A DNA stretch of 64,000 nt from Collimonas sp. OK307 (GTDB lineage: Bacteria > Pseudomonadota > Gammaproteobacteria > Burkholderiales > Burkholderiaceae_D): positions 1-64,000 of the forward strand of contig NZ_FOQI01000010.1 of NCBI RefSeq assembly GCF_900113705.1, in the 5' to 3' direction. Below, piece after piece: positions 41,746 through 50,665 of the stretch. Numbering within the stretch: the first letter of the stretch is position 1; every line of letters begins with the position of its first letter. The translations under genes and the position numbers were made by a program. Below the pieces are notes generated by a model. That model was not told where the DNA came from. It made no database searches and worked only from the letters and a program-made list of their open reading frames with translations.

Positions 41746-43706
41746 GCTGCGCGCTCCGCTGTGTTGGGTTGATCTTCACTACGGCTGGCTTGCCAGACCC
41801 CGATAAGCTGCTCGAAAGTCGTCCGCACCTGCCGGATCAGCGTAGCATCATCTATCTGCCCCTGCAGCCAACGCCTGGATGGCTCATGGAAAATCGTCCG
41901 TCCAACCATGAAACCGCGACAGGTCTTGCTGTGGCGCGAGGCGCGGAAACCGGCCGCAAGTTCTTCCACCGGCGCCGCCAGGCCCAGCAACACGACGCCG
42001 CGACAATAAGGATCGCGCTCGGCAATCAGGCGATCGATGGCATTCCACTGCGGCGCCGACATGGACTCCAACTTCCACCACTCTGGATAAATGCCCAGGT
42101 TGTACAAGCGCTTGATACCACGCAGCACGGTATCGTCCGCCTTCGGTAAATCCTTGGGCGGGATGATCTCCAGCAGCAATTCGTGGCCGCTGACCTGGAC
42201 CGCGTCATACAAGCCGCGAATCTGCGCTTCCTGCTCCAGCCGTTTTTCTACCGCATCATCCGGATGAAACTGCACCAGGCACTTGACTACGTGTTCCTTG
42301 GGCCAGCTCAGCAGATGAGAACCTATTGAGCGGCCGTAGTCGAATTCCAGCGGATTCGAAAGCGGGAGTTCGACCGCATGACCGACCCACCAGCCACGCC
42401 CGGTAGCGGCGTTCAGAGCGTCCTGCCCATACCGGTCGTCAGACAGGATGCCGATCTTGCCTTGCAAGCCCAGCGCCTGTTCGGTCGCCGCAACGGCTTG
42501 CACCAGCAACTGCTTGAGCTCCGGCAAGCGCGCTTCGCCGACGCCAGATTCACGTGCCAGCTCAAAGAACTGGTTGCGATGATCAAAGGCAAATACGTTG
42601 ACTTCATCCCAGTTTTTACGCGGGACGGTGACCCTATGCAAGCGTTGCAAATGTGCATCCTGGTCTGGCCGCTGCATGCGCTCGGCATGCTTTAGAAAAT
42701 ATGCCAGTTCGACCGGCGTCGGCATCGCCGGCGCACATGCGTGGCGCGACACTACCAAAGCGCCGCACGCGTTGGCGTAGCGACAGCAATTTTCATCACT
42801 CTCGCCATTCAGCCAGCCTTTCAGGAATCCCGACAGGAAGGCATCGCCCGCGCCCAGCACGTTGAGCACCTCGACTTGCACCCCCTTATAGTTGAATCCG
42901 TCATCCAGCGATTCCGGAATCGCGCCGTGGATCACAGTACAGCCCAGCGGGCCACGCTTGACTACCAGCGAAGCCTGGCTGACCGCACGCACCGCCCTCA
43001 GGGAAGCGATGATGTCCCGGCCGCCGCCGGCAATCATGAATTCTTCTTCGGTGCCTACCACCAGGTCGAATTTCGGCAAGATCCCTTGCAGATGCGCGGT
43101 TACGCCATCGTTGGCGATAAAACGCGTCTCGCCATCACCTTTTTGGGTCAGCCCCCACAGCACCGGCCGGTAGTCGATATCCAGCACCGTGCGGACGTTA
43201 TTGCGGCGCGCATACTCCAACGCCAGACTGCTGCTGCGATGTACCTGTTGCGTAGAGAAATGGGTGCCGGTAATCAGCAGCGCCTTGCTGGAAGCGATGA
43301 AGGTTTCATCGATATCTTCCTCCGCCAGCGCCATGTCGGCGCAGTTATCGCGATAGAAGATCAACGGGAAGGTATCTTTATCCTTCAAGCCCAGCATCAC
43401 CAGCGCAGTCAGTCGTTCCGGATCGACCTTGATATGGCTGACATCGCAACCTTCCGCTGCCAGGGCAGTCGTCAAAAACTGGCCATTATGTTCGTTGCCA
43501 ACCCGTGCCAGCATCGCCGATTTCAAGCCTAGCCTGGCGCAACCGAAAGCGATATTGGCGGAAGACCCGCCCAGGTATTTAGCAAAACTGCTGACATCGG
43601 ACAGCGGCGCGCCGATTTGCTGCGCGTACAGATCCACCGCCAGGCGACCGATACAAACCACGTCGAGCTTGCGACCAGGTGCGAAGGTGTTGTTGGTGCG
43701 TTGCAT
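41742..43706 (-). CDS. iolC: Fused 5-dehydro-2-deoxygluconokinase (IolC) and DUF2090/aldolase-like domain
   Basis: A 654-residue two-domain protein. Residues about 10-325 are a PfkB-type kinase (GGSSANIAFGCARLG near 47, NVLGAGDAFLSGFLKGWL with the catalytic Asp near 284) that phosphorylates 5-dehydro-2-deoxygluconate. Residues about 340-640 are DUF2090, a TIM-barrel related to class I aldolases (AFDHRNQFFELARESG, GILSDDRYGQDAL), presumed to do the IolJ step, splitting the product to dihydroxyacetone phosphate and malonate semialdehyde. The fusion is common in proteobacteria. No separate iolJ is seen. Overlaps iolD by ATGA. Confidence 0.94.
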   Translation of the reverse strand: MQRTNNTFAPGRKLDVVCIGRLAVDLYAQQIGAPLSDVSSFAKYLGGSSANIAFGCARLGLKSAMLARVGNEHNGQFLTTALAAEGCDVSHIKVDPERLTALVMLGLKDKDTFPLIFYRDNCADMALAEEDIDETFIASSKALLITGTHFSTQQVHRSSSLALEYARRNNVRTVLDIDYRPVLWGLTQKGDGETRFIANDGVTAHLQGILPKFDLVVGTEEEFMIAGGGRDIIASLRAVRAVSQASLVVKRGPLGCTVIHGAIPESLDDGFNYKGVQVEVLNVLGAGDAFLSGFLKGWLNGESDENCCRYANACGALVVSRHACAPAMPTPVELAYFLKHAERMQRPDQDAHLQRLHRVTVPRKNWDEVNVFAFDHRNQFFELARESGVGEARLPELKQLLVQAVAATEQALGLQGKIGILSDDRYGQDALNAATGRGWWVGHAVELPLSNPLEFDYGRSIGSHLLSWPKEHVVKCLVQFHPDDAVEKRLEQEAQIRGLYDAVQVSGHELLLEIIPPKDLPKADDTVLRGIKRLYNLGIYPEWWKLESMSAPQWNAIDRLIAERDPYCRGVVLLGLAAPVEELAAGFRASRHSKTCRGFMVGRTIFHEPSRRWLQGQIDDATLIRQVRTTFEQLIGVWQASRSEDQPNTAERAA

Positions 43707-43720
43707 GAGTGCGTCCCTAA

Positions 43721-43762
43721 CTTAATCTTAGATGCTTAATCTTAGATGCTTAAACTGAGATC
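43721..43762. repeat. 14-bp tandem repeat upstream of iolC
   Basis: CTTAATCTTAGATG is present twice without change at 43721-43734 and 43735-43748, followed by a degenerate third copy (CTTAAACTGAGATC, 43749-43762). It fills the 75-bp gap between the transporter ATPase gene and iolC. Confidence 0.7.
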
Positions 43763-43781
43763 CATAGATGTAGACTCAGGC

Positions 43782-44564
43782 CTAGACCTGTATGCCTTCC
43801 AGCTGATTCATCAGCGTCTGCATTTCTGCGCCGCCCGCCATCATGTCCAGCACTTCTTCCTTGCTGACATTGTCCTTGGTGAAAGTGCCCATCGATTTGC
43901 CGCGATTGAGCAAGGTGAAGGAATCGCCGATCGGATAGGCGTGATGCACATTGTGGGTGATGAAAATTACCGAAATGCCACGCTCGCGCGCTTTGTGGAT
44001 CAGTTTCAGCACATTGAACGATTGCTTGACGCCTAGTGCCGCAGTCGGCTCATCGAGAATCAGCACCCGGGCGCCGAAGTGAATCGCACGGGCAATCGCC
44101 AGGCATTGTTTTTCACCGCCGGACATGGTGCCGATCGCATGATGCGGATCGCGCACCATGATGCCCATTTCCGCCAGTTTTTCGCGCGCTGTCTCGGCGG
44201 CATAGTTGATATCCATGACAGTGATGCCGAACACTTTCTTGGTCGGCTCGCGACCCATGAAGAAATTGCGCGCCACCGACAGCAACGGCACCAGCGCCAA
44301 ATCCTGGTAGACGGTAGCCACACCTACGTCCAGGGCCTCTTTCGGAGAATTGAAAGAGACCGGCTTGCCATCGACCAGGTATTGCCCTTCGGATGGCTTG
44401 TGCACGCCGGCCAGCGTCTTGATCAAAGTCGATTTGCCGGCGCCGTTATCGCCCAGCAGGCAATGCACCTCGCCTTTTTTCAAGCGTAAGGTGACATTTT
44501 GCAAAGCAATCACCGAACCGAAATACTTGCTGACGTTTTCCAAAGCCAGAATAGTGTCACTCAT
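43782..44564 (-). CDS. Sugar/inositol ABC transporter ATP-binding protein (single ABC domain)
   Basis: A 260-residue ABC ATPase: Walker [15 protein letters not shown] near residue 40, signature [15 protein letters not shown] near 142, Walker [15 protein letters not shown] near 166, switch His in [14 protein letters not shown] near 196. Most CUT2 sugar importers have a double-domain ATPase; this one has one domain and must dimerise, as in FrcA-type systems. Position between inositol catabolic genes and a CUT2 permease indicates import of inositol. The start at 44564 is set by GGAGGCGAGG; an in-frame extension to 44720 lies inside the permease gene. Confidence 0.9.
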   Translation of the reverse strand: MSDTILALENVSKYFGSVIALQNVTLRLKKGEVHCLLGDNGAGKSTLIKTLAGVHKPSEGQYLVDGKPVSFNSPKEALDVGVATVYQDLALVPLLSVARNFFMGREPTKKVFGITVMDINYAAETAREKLAEMGIMVRDPHHAIGTMSGGEKQCLAIARAIHFGARVLILDEPTAALGVKQSFNVLKLIHKARERGISVIFITHNVHHAYPIGDSFTLLNRGKSMGTFTKDNVSKEEVLDMMAGGAEMQTLMNQLEGIQV

Positions 44565-44566
44565 GA

Positions 44567-45727
44567 TTACCTCGCCTCCGTCACGCGGCGACGGACATAA
44601 TTGTTGAACAGCACAGCCACCAGCAGCATCACGCCGAGGAACACCCGGAACCAGTCTGAATTGAGATTGGTATAAGTGATGCCGATCTGCACCACGCCAA
44701 AGATCAAGGCGCCGAAGCAAGCGCCAATCACTGAACCATAACCGCCAGTCAGCAAGGCGCCACCGATCACCGCAGCGATGATCGCTTCAAATTCCTTTTG
44801 CAAGCCACGATCGGCCGCAGCCGAACCGACATCGGCCACCTGCAATACCGCGAACAGGCAAGCACAGAAAGCAGTAAACACAAATAGCGTAATCTTGACC
44901 CGTTTCACCGGCACGCCGACGTTCTTGGCGGCATTGGCGTCGCCGCCGACGGCGAAAATCCAGTTACCGAAACGGGTCCGTGCCAGGACGAAACTTGCAC
45001 CCAGCGCCAACACCAGCCACCAGATAATGACCTTCGGAATTCCGGCAATCAGCGGCTGGCCGTTAGCCATGGTGGCGATCCAGCCGTGGCTGGCCATCCA
45101 GTGGAACAGGCCGCTGCCGAGATTGCCGGTGAACAGCCAGTTGCCAAGCCAGTCATGCGCGGCCAGGTCGCCGACGCCGCTGACAATGGTACGGTTGGCG
45201 AACATGATCGAGAGTGCCAGCGTCAAACCACGCAAGATGAACATGAACGCCAGTGTGACGATGAACGAAGGCAGCCGGGTCTTGACCACCAGGTAACCGT
45301 TGAGCCAGCCCAAAGCCATGGAACCGCCAAACGCAAACAGTACCGCCAGCCAGAACGGCCAGTGAAAATAGACGGTAGGGATCGCCACCATCATGCCGGC
45401 AAAGCCGATCATCGAACCCATCGACAAATCGAACTCGCCCGCAATCATCAGCACACACGCACCGATCGAGATCAGGCCCAGGTAGGCCGCCACCTGCATC
45501 CAGTTGATTACGCCGTCCAGGTTGAACATGCCGGAATCGCCGGCGGCAAAACCGAAGATAATAAACACCAGGATGGCGCCGGCCAGCGAGGCAAACTCCG
45601 GACGTCCCAGGAAACGCTTGAGCGAGCCTTCCTTGCGAACCCGCTCGTCTTTCGGAGCGACGTTCTGCTGCGCTGGGCTATTGCCGTCGGCACCTAGCTT
45701 GTCAGCGTGCGCACTGCTTGAATTCAT
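44567..45727 (-). CDS. Sugar/inositol ABC transporter permease
   Basis: A 386-residue CUT2-type permease with about eight to ten membrane segments after a polar N-terminal stretch of about 45 residues. Family features: [20 protein letters not shown] near residue 91, [20 protein letters not shown] near 140, [20 protein letters not shown] near 325. Probably imports myo-inositol or a related cyclitol, from its place in the operon. AGGAG lies ahead of the ATG. Two bases separate it from the ATPase gene; the 193-bp gap on its upstream side contains a strong hairpin. Confidence 0.92.
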   Translation of the reverse strand: MNSSSAHADKLGADGNSPAQQNVAPKDERVRKEGSLKRFLGRPEFASLAGAILVFIIFGFAAGDSGMFNLDGVINWMQVAAYLGLISIGACVLMIAGEFDLSMGSMIGFAGMMVAIPTVYFHWPFWLAVLFAFGGSMALGWLNGYLVVKTRLPSFIVTLAFMFILRGLTLALSIMFANRTIVSGVGDLAAHDWLGNWLFTGNLGSGLFHWMASHGWIATMANGQPLIAGIPKVIIWWLVLALGASFVLARTRFGNWIFAVGGDANAAKNVGVPVKRVKITLFVFTAFCACLFAVLQVADVGSAAADRGLQKEFEAIIAAVIGGALLTGGYGSVIGACFGALIFGVVQIGITYTNLNSDWFRVFLGVMLLVAVLFNNYVRRRVTEAR

Positions 45728-45862
45728 GACTGTATCTCCTGCTGTGTTGACCAGTAACCGGGCTTCAGACCCGGCTTCAGGCTGGCGGCTTGACGGGGCG
45801 TGGCGAGATCGTTCGGACGTAACTCAGCCCGGGTGATTCGTTCCCTCTGGATTTCAATTTGG

Positions 45863-45896
45863 CGGCTGTCCGCAGCGTCGTTGCTACGGACAGCCG
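45863..45896 (-). other. Intergenic mRNA hairpin between binding-protein and permease genes
   Basis: Perfect 10-bp inverted repeat CGGCTGTCCG (45863-45872) and CGGACAGCCG (45887-45896) with a 14-base loop, 25 bases after the binding-protein stop. No U-run, so likely a processing or stabilising hairpin that raises binding protein over permease, as in many ABC operons. Confidence 0.55.
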
Positions 45897-45920
45897 TGCA
45901 AAGCAAGGCGAGGCGCCAGA

Positions 45921-46964
45921 TCAGCGATATTGGCCTGCGTATTTCACCACTTTGTCTAGATTGTCTTTGGTAATGTAGCCAGGACCGGAGCTGATGTGGC
46001 GCGGGCCATAGATCGGCGCCAGGCCATACTCTGCCAGTCGTGCCTGGAACTTCGGATTGGCTTTCAGCTTGGCCTGGATGGCAGCTACATCGGTGATCTT
46101 GTCTTGCGTCATGATGGCCAGGACGGCAACCGGGATGTAGCCCTGCAGGTAGGGTTGCTGGTCGATAGCAAACTGTACCGAACCATCCTTGATACCCTTG
46201 GCGACTTCTTCAGACAGATCGAAAGTAGCGAACCACATCTTGCCCTTCAGACCCATTTTTTGCAGTGCGCGCAGACTGGGCGAGGCCGAATCCGGACCGA
46301 GCGCCAGTACCGCTTGCGTACCCGGGTTGTTCCGCAGATAAGCGCTTACCTTGCTCTCGATGCCGGTAGGATCCTGGCCGGCATCCAGCGTTGATTTTTT
46401 GTAATCGACGCCGATGGCATCGGCAAAACCGCGGCAACGCTCGAAAGAAGACGGGTTTGTTGCATAGTGGTTGACGCACAAGAAGGATTTGATGCCTGCC
46501 GCCTTGGCTTTTTCGCCGGCGCCATGGCCTGCGTCATATTCCGGCTGGCCGACGTGCATGATGGCGCCGAGCTCTTCACTTTGCTTCTGGGTGCCGGAAT
46601 TGATGGTCACCAGTGGAATTTTCTTGGCGGTGACGTTCTCCATGGCTTTTTTCAGCACGCTGTAATCGGCAATGCTGGCAATCACGCCGTCGTAGTGACG
46701 GGCGGCCGCCTGCTCGATCAGGCGCGACATGTCGGCCAGGTCGCCATTCGGCGGATTACGGTAATCGACGGTGACATTGAAATCTTCACCGGCCTGTTTG
46801 ATGGCATTCTTGATGGTATTCCACCAGGAGTCCGAATCCGGTGCATGGCTGATCAGAACGAATTTCTCATTTGCTGCATAACTACTGTTCATGGCGCCAA
46901 AGCCCATCGCCAGCGCCGTCACCATCAGGACCTTGGCCAGGCCCTTGCATCTGAGTCGTTGCAT
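45921..46964 (-). CDS. Periplasmic sugar/inositol-binding protein of ABC transporter
   Basis: A 347-residue precursor; the signal peptide runs to about residue 30 (FGAMNSSYAA). The mature part is a ribose-binding-protein fold (Peripla_BP_4): KFVLISHAPDSDSWWNTIKN, DYRNPPNGDLADMSRLIEQA, GVIASIADYSVLKKAM, VNHYATNPSSFERCRGFADA. As first gene of the inositol operon it should bind myo-inositol or a close isomer; the ligand is inferred from context. The start at 46964 has GGAG 7 bases ahead; nine codons further upstream to 46991 add nothing. Divergent from the RpiR gene. Confidence 0.9.
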   Translation of the reverse strand: MQRLRCKGLAKVLMVTALAMGFGAMNSSYAANEKFVLISHAPDSDSWWNTIKNAIKQAGEDFNVTVDYRNPPNGDLADMSRLIEQAAARHYDGVIASIADYSVLKKAMENVTAKKIPLVTINSGTQKQSEELGAIMHVGQPEYDAGHGAGEKAKAAGIKSFLCVNHYATNPSSFERCRGFADAIGVDYKKSTLDAGQDPTGIESKVSAYLRNNPGTQAVLALGPDSASPSLRALQKMGLKGKMWFATFDLSEEVAKGIKDGSVQFAIDQQPYLQGYIPVAVLAIMTQDKITDVAAIQAKLKANPKFQARLAEYGLAPIYGPRHISSGPGYITKDNLDKVVKYAGQYR

Positions 46965-47076
46965 AGTTATCTCCGTTGTTGTTTTATTCATTACTTGCAG
47001 GCTGATCGCCCCGATCCGATAGCGTCATCGGTACTAAACAATAGAACAAGCGCATTCGATATGCAACGTTTTTTTC

Positions 47077-47124
47077 AATTAAATTTAATTTAGAATTTTA
47101 TTTTCATGTTTTGGATTGAATCCA
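47077..47124. promoter_or_regulatory. Two palindromes between the inositol operon and its RpiR regulator
   Basis: AATTAAATTTAATT (47077-47090) is a perfect 14-bp palindrome and TGGATTGAATCCA (47112-47124) a perfect 13-bp dyad. Both lie in the 207-bp AT-rich gap between divergent genes and are candidate binding sites for the RpiR-family protein. Confidence 0.45.
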
Positions 47125-47171
47125 TAAAATGTCTTTATAATTGCTTCACAATATAAATTAGAAAGAACGTC

Positions 47172-48038
47172 ATGGCAGATACACCGACTGTCGATCAGTT
47201 GATGCTGCAAATCGCGGAACAATACGCGACGCTTTCGCGGCAGTTGAAGATCATTGCCACCTACGTAGAACAGCATCGCAGCAGCCTGATGCTGGAAAGA
47301 ATCAGCGATATCGCCGAGCACTGCCAGGTGCAGCCGTCCGCAATCGTGCGCTTTGCCAAGCAATTCGGCTTCAGCGGCTTCAGCGAGATGCAGGCGGTTT
47401 TCCGCGATGCCTATACGGCGCAGGCGATTCCGTCGCAGAACTATCAGCAACGCATCCGCAAGCTGATCGACGCCAAGCCGACGCCGCTCACCGGCGGCTC
47501 GATGGCACGCGAATTCATCGCCGCCAGCCGCAGCGGCCTCGATGAATTATTGAACGGCATGGATGACGTACAGTTTGACGCAGCGGTAAAACTGCTGCAG
47601 AAGGCTGAGAATATCTATGTCATCGGCGTGCGCCGCTCTTTCCCGATCGCCACCTATATCGTGTATGCCTTGCAACACACGAATAAGCGGGTACACCTGC
47701 TGTCCGGCCTGGGTGGCATGATCCGCGAGCAGATCCGCAGCATAGGCAAGAACGACGTGGTGATCGCCATCAGCTTTACGCCCTACGGCAAGGAAACCCA
47801 GGCTTGCGTCCGGCTGGCGCATCACCACCAGGCCAGGTCGCTGGTCATCACCGATAGCCAGTTGAGCCCGCTGGCCCGGCATGCATCGGTATTGCTTACG
47901 GTGAAAGAAGGTAGCGCCTTCGCCTTCCGTTCGCTTACCAATGCGATGTGCCTGTGTCAGGCACTGTTTATCGCCTTGGCTTATAGGTTAGAGCTTAATG
48001 TGGAGGAAAGTGGCGCAATTGAGGGTTATGACGAGTAA
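47172..48038 (+). CDS. RpiR/MurR-family regulator of the inositol operon (IolR-like)
   Basis: A 288-residue regulator: N-terminal RpiR helix-turn-helix (about 1-80, RISDIAEHCQVQPSAIVRFA, KQFGFSGFSEMQAVFRDAY) and C-terminal SIS sugar-phosphate-binding domain (about 130-265, AENIYVIGVRRSFPIATYIV, NDVVIAISFTPYGKETQACV). RpiR proteins control inositol genes in many alpha- and betaproteobacteria, usually as repressors released by a pathway intermediate. Divergent placement beside the inositol operon supports this. An iolR name would be an inference. Confidence 0.92.
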   Translation: MADTPTVDQLMLQIAEQYATLSRQLKIIATYVEQHRSSLMLERISDIAEHCQVQPSAIVRFAKQFGFSGFSEMQAVFRDAYTAQAIPSQNYQQRIRKLIDAKPTPLTGGSMAREFIAASRSGLDELLNGMDDVQFDAAVKLLQKAENIYVIGVRRSFPIATYIVYALQHTNKRVHLLSGLGGMIREQIRSIGKNDVVIAISFTPYGKETQACVRLAHHHQARSLVITDSQLSPLARHASVLLTVKEGSAFAFRSLTNAMCLCQALFIALAYRLELNVEESGAIEGYDE

Positions 48039-48100
48039 ATAGCCAGGAAACTGCAATAGAATTCCCCCCATCAAATGCTTTCATGCACTTGGGGTGGAAT

Positions 48101-48418
48101 ATGGCGGAACTTAAACAAATGATTGGCAAGCGCGCTCAACTGCGCAACGAAAAATCCAGGCTTGCCTCGGACGGCAGCGACAGCTATCATGTTGACATGA
48201 ATACAAGAATCGCCGAGCTTGAAGGATTTGCGCTGGATACCCGTGACCGCCTTTCCCGCATAGAGGAAAGGCTGGATGCGTGCGCTACAAAATCCGATGT
48301 CAAAGACCTTGAAACCACCATGCACAAGGAATTACATAGTTTGACCTGGAAATTCATCGGTATTGCGGTGGTGCTGGTTTCCATGGTCTATTTCGTAGCA
48401 ACTCAAGTAAAAGCGTAA
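48101..48418 (+). CDS. Small coiled-coil protein with C-terminal membrane anchor
   Basis: A 105-residue protein, not recognised. Residues about 5-75 are helical and charged (MNTRIAELEGFALDTRDRLS, RIEERLDACATKSDVKDLET), with heptad-like repeats; residues about 82-101 form one membrane helix (FIGIAVVLVSMVYFVATQ) with a short tail. The layout resembles XhlA-type or DUF1640-type small proteins. Start at 48101 has GGGTGG ahead; the six codons before it are not needed. It lies between the RpiR gene and the convergent dehydrogenase gene and appears unrelated to inositol use. Confidence 0.65.
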   Translation: MAELKQMIGKRAQLRNEKSRLASDGSDSYHVDMNTRIAELEGFALDTRDRLSRIEERLDACATKSDVKDLETTMHKELHSLTWKFIGIAVVLVSMVYFVATQVKA

Positions 48419-48476
48419 GTCCAATCTGCTTTTAGCAGCATAACTCGCAGGTGGTCTCCGGGGTTCATAACGGGTT

Positions 48477-49502
48477 TCATAACATCACCGGCTGTTTTGA
48501 AAGCAGCGATTCGCGCATGGCGATGCCGATGCGCGTCGCCTCGGTAGCATCATCGAGAGTCAACTCCAGTTTGCGCTGCTGGCGTATCGCATCCACGAAA
48601 GTACGGACTTCCGTCAGGAAGGCATCCTCGAAACGCTCGAAGAAACTCGGCAGGCATTCGTTGCGAAAACCATGAGCGTCGGCAATTTCCAGGCGATTCT
48701 TGCGCGGATTGCTCCCCACAGTCAAACGCCCTGCCGTACCGGTTATTTCAGTCATGGTGTCATGTCCGTGCGGCATGGTGCGCGAGGCGTAAAAGGTGGC
48801 TATCCGGCCGTTGTCGAATTCACAGATGGCGACGCCATTATCGACGTCCTGGAACTCTTCTAAATCCTGATGGATGGCCCGGGTGCCGCTGGCGTAGACC
48901 CGGACCGGCTGCGGATTGCCGAGCAGCCAGCGCGCCAGATCGATGTCATGCACGCTGCAATCAAGGAATATGCCGCCGCTGGTGGCAGCGAATTTAACGA
49001 AAAAACCGTCCGGATCATACTGGTCGCAAGTCTGCGAATACACCATGAACGGCGTGCCGATCGCGCCTTGCCGGATCCTCGTCCAGGCATCCTGGTAGCT
49101 GGCGTCGAAGCGACGCACGAAACCAATCATTACTTTCAATTGCGGATGCCGTGCCGCCTCGGCACTGACACGGCGACAATCCTCCAGATCCAGCGATAAG
49201 GGCTTTTCGCAAAACACATGTTTGCCGGCTTGCAAAGCCTGGATGATTTGCTGTGGATGCAATGATGTCGGCGTCACCAGGAACACCGCGTCCAGCCCGT
49301 CATGCGCCAGCATGGCTGCGTAATCGGCATACAGATGCGGTACCTGAAGCGTGTCGCGGGCCCATTCGAGCTCTGCAGGCAAGGGGCTGCATGCAGCGAC
49401 CAGTTCTGCGCCGGCAACGCGCGATGCCAGGTTTTCGGCATGATGCCGCCCTAGCCTGCCCAGGCCGACGATGCCGACTTTCAAAGTTGGAGCGTGGCTC
49501 AT
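48477..49502 (-). CDS. iolG: Gfo/Idh/MocA oxidoreductase, inositol 2-dehydrogenase-like
   Basis: A 341-residue NAD-dependent dehydrogenase: Rossmann motif GIVGLGRLGRHHAENLASR near residue 10, the EKP motif in VFCEKPLSLD (about 95-104; Lys catalytic), and the C-terminal GFO_IDH_MocA domain with DCSVHDIDLARWLLG near 180 (catalytic Asp and His). IolG proteins oxidise myo- or scyllo-inositol to inosose. It is the second of two adjacent IolG-like genes, overlapped by ATGA with the upstream one (49499-49502). The two differ in sequence and may favour different isomers. Confidence 0.85.
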   Translation of the reverse strand: MSHAPTLKVGIVGLGRLGRHHAENLASRVAGAELVAACSPLPAELEWARDTLQVPHLYADYAAMLAHDGLDAVFLVTPTSLHPQQIIQALQAGKHVFCEKPLSLDLEDCRRVSAEAARHPQLKVMIGFVRRFDASYQDAWTRIRQGAIGTPFMVYSQTCDQYDPDGFFVKFAATSGGIFLDCSVHDIDLARWLLGNPQPVRVYASGTRAIHQDLEEFQDVDNGVAICEFDNGRIATFYASRTMPHGHDTMTEITGTAGRLTVGSNPRKNRLEIADAHGFRNECLPSFFERFEDAFLTEVRTFVDAIRQQRKLELTLDDATEATRIGIAMRESLLSKQPVML

Positions 49503-50491
49503 TTTGCCAACTCGATGGTGCGATTTTCACGCCACGATAGCGTCGCCGCCTCGGCCAGTTCCAATGCTTTGACACCGTCTTCTATCGTGGTGCGCACCGC
49601 GACCTGGTTGACTACTGCGTCAAAAAAATGGGCGATCTCGCGAGCATAGGCTGCCCGATAGCGCTCCAGGAAGAAATGTTCCGGCTTGTCGGCACTGACG
49701 CTCTGTCCAGTCGCGACGGTCACTTCGGTCGGCTTGTGGTTTCCTGCCTGCAGCATGCCTTTGCTACCCAATACTTCAAAGCGCTGATCGTAGCCATAAG
49801 CTGCGCGGCGGCTGGTATTGATCTGGCACAGGCGGCCGCGGCGGGTGCGGATAGTGACCGCCGCGCAATCGATATCGCCGGCCTCGGCAATCGCCGGATC
49901 GCTCAGGCAGCTACCGGTGGCGGAGATGCTGACGGCTTCGTCTTCCAGTATCCAGCGGAAGATATCGAAGTCATGGATCAGCATGTCCTTGAAAATACCG
50001 CCCGAGCTTTTGATATAGGAAACCGGCGGCGCACCGGGATCGCGGCTGGTGACGATGAGCATTTCGGGATCGCCGATTTCCCCTGCGGCCAGGCGCGTCT
50101 TGAGGGCATAGAAGGTCGGGTCGAAACGGCGCTGGAAGCCGATCATGCAAGTCACTCCAGCTTTCGCGACGGCGCTGGCGCATGCCTTGGCGCGTTCCAG
50201 CGTAAGGTCGACCGGCTTCTCGCAAAAGATCGCCTTGCCTGCTGCCGCTGCCCGCATGATCAGGTCGGCGTGGGTATCTGTGCTGGAGGCAATCAGTACT
50301 GCGCCTACGCTCGGATCGGCCAGAATGCGATCGATCTCCGCCACCTGCGCGCCATGCTGGGTCGCCAGCTCTTGCGCGGCCTGGGCATTGATATCGCTGA
50401 CGTATTTCAGATTGGCGCCTGGTTGCAGCACCAGATTGCCTGCATGGATCTTACCGATACGGCCGGCGCCGAATATTGCCACGTCAATCAT
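49499..50491 (-). CDS. iolG: Myo-inositol 2-dehydrogenase
   Basis: A 330-residue dehydrogenase: DVAIFGAGRIGKIHAGNL (NAD-binding, residues 3-20), AIFCEKPVDLTLERA near 92 with the catalytic Lys, GFQRRFDPTFYALKTRLAAG near 122, and KDMLIHDFDIFRWIL near 170 giving the Asp/His pair. This is the classical IolG pattern, oxidising myo-inositol to 2-keto-myo-inositol for IolE. GGAG precedes the ATG at 50491. It leads a two-gene unit with the next dehydrogenase and follows the MFS gene on the same strand after 171 bp. Confidence 0.9.
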   Translation of the reverse strand: MIDVAIFGAGRIGKIHAGNLVLQPGANLKYVSDINAQAAQELATQHGAQVAEIDRILADPSVGAVLIASSTDTHADLIMRAAAAGKAIFCEKPVDLTLERAKACASAVAKAGVTCMIGFQRRFDPTFYALKTRLAAGEIGDPEMLIVTSRDPGAPPVSYIKSSGGIFKDMLIHDFDIFRWILEDEAVSISATGSCLSDPAIAEAGDIDCAAVTIRTRRGRLCQINTSRRAAYGYDQRFEVLGSKGMLQAGNHKPTEVTVATGQSVSADKPEHFFLERYRAAYAREIAHFFDAVVNQVAVRTTIEDGVKALELAEAATLSWRENRTIELAK

Positions 50492-50643
50492 GTCTGGTCT
50501 CCGTTTATGGACTGGTTTTGCTTTCGCTTTCTGCCATTGTAGGCACGAATCCTAAAAATAGAAACAATTTTTCGTTTATTTTTACAATCGAATATTTTTT
50601 GCATGACAGGCAAGCTTGCTTGCTCGCCCGCCATGCACTTATA

Positions 50644-50665
50644 AACAACTCTTAAACAACTTTTA
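50644..50665. repeat. 11-bp tandem repeat at the stop codon of the MFS gene
   Basis: AACAACTTTTA (50655-50665) and AACAACTCTTA (50644-50654) differ by one base; the right copy contains the stop codon of the MFS gene (minus strand TAA). Confidence 0.6.

Noticed and set aside
44565-44720. N-terminal extension of the first importer ATPase
   Set aside because: It is inside the permease gene in another frame; the ATG at 44564 has a strong ribosome binding site.
45724-45906. 60-codon minus-strand frame between binding protein and permease
   Set aside because: Covers the intergenic hairpin and repeat; LKPGLKPG comes from the direct repeat, with no start signal.
49628-50542. 304-codon plus-strand frame opposite iolG
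   Set aside because: Mirror frame of a certain dehydrogenase gene.
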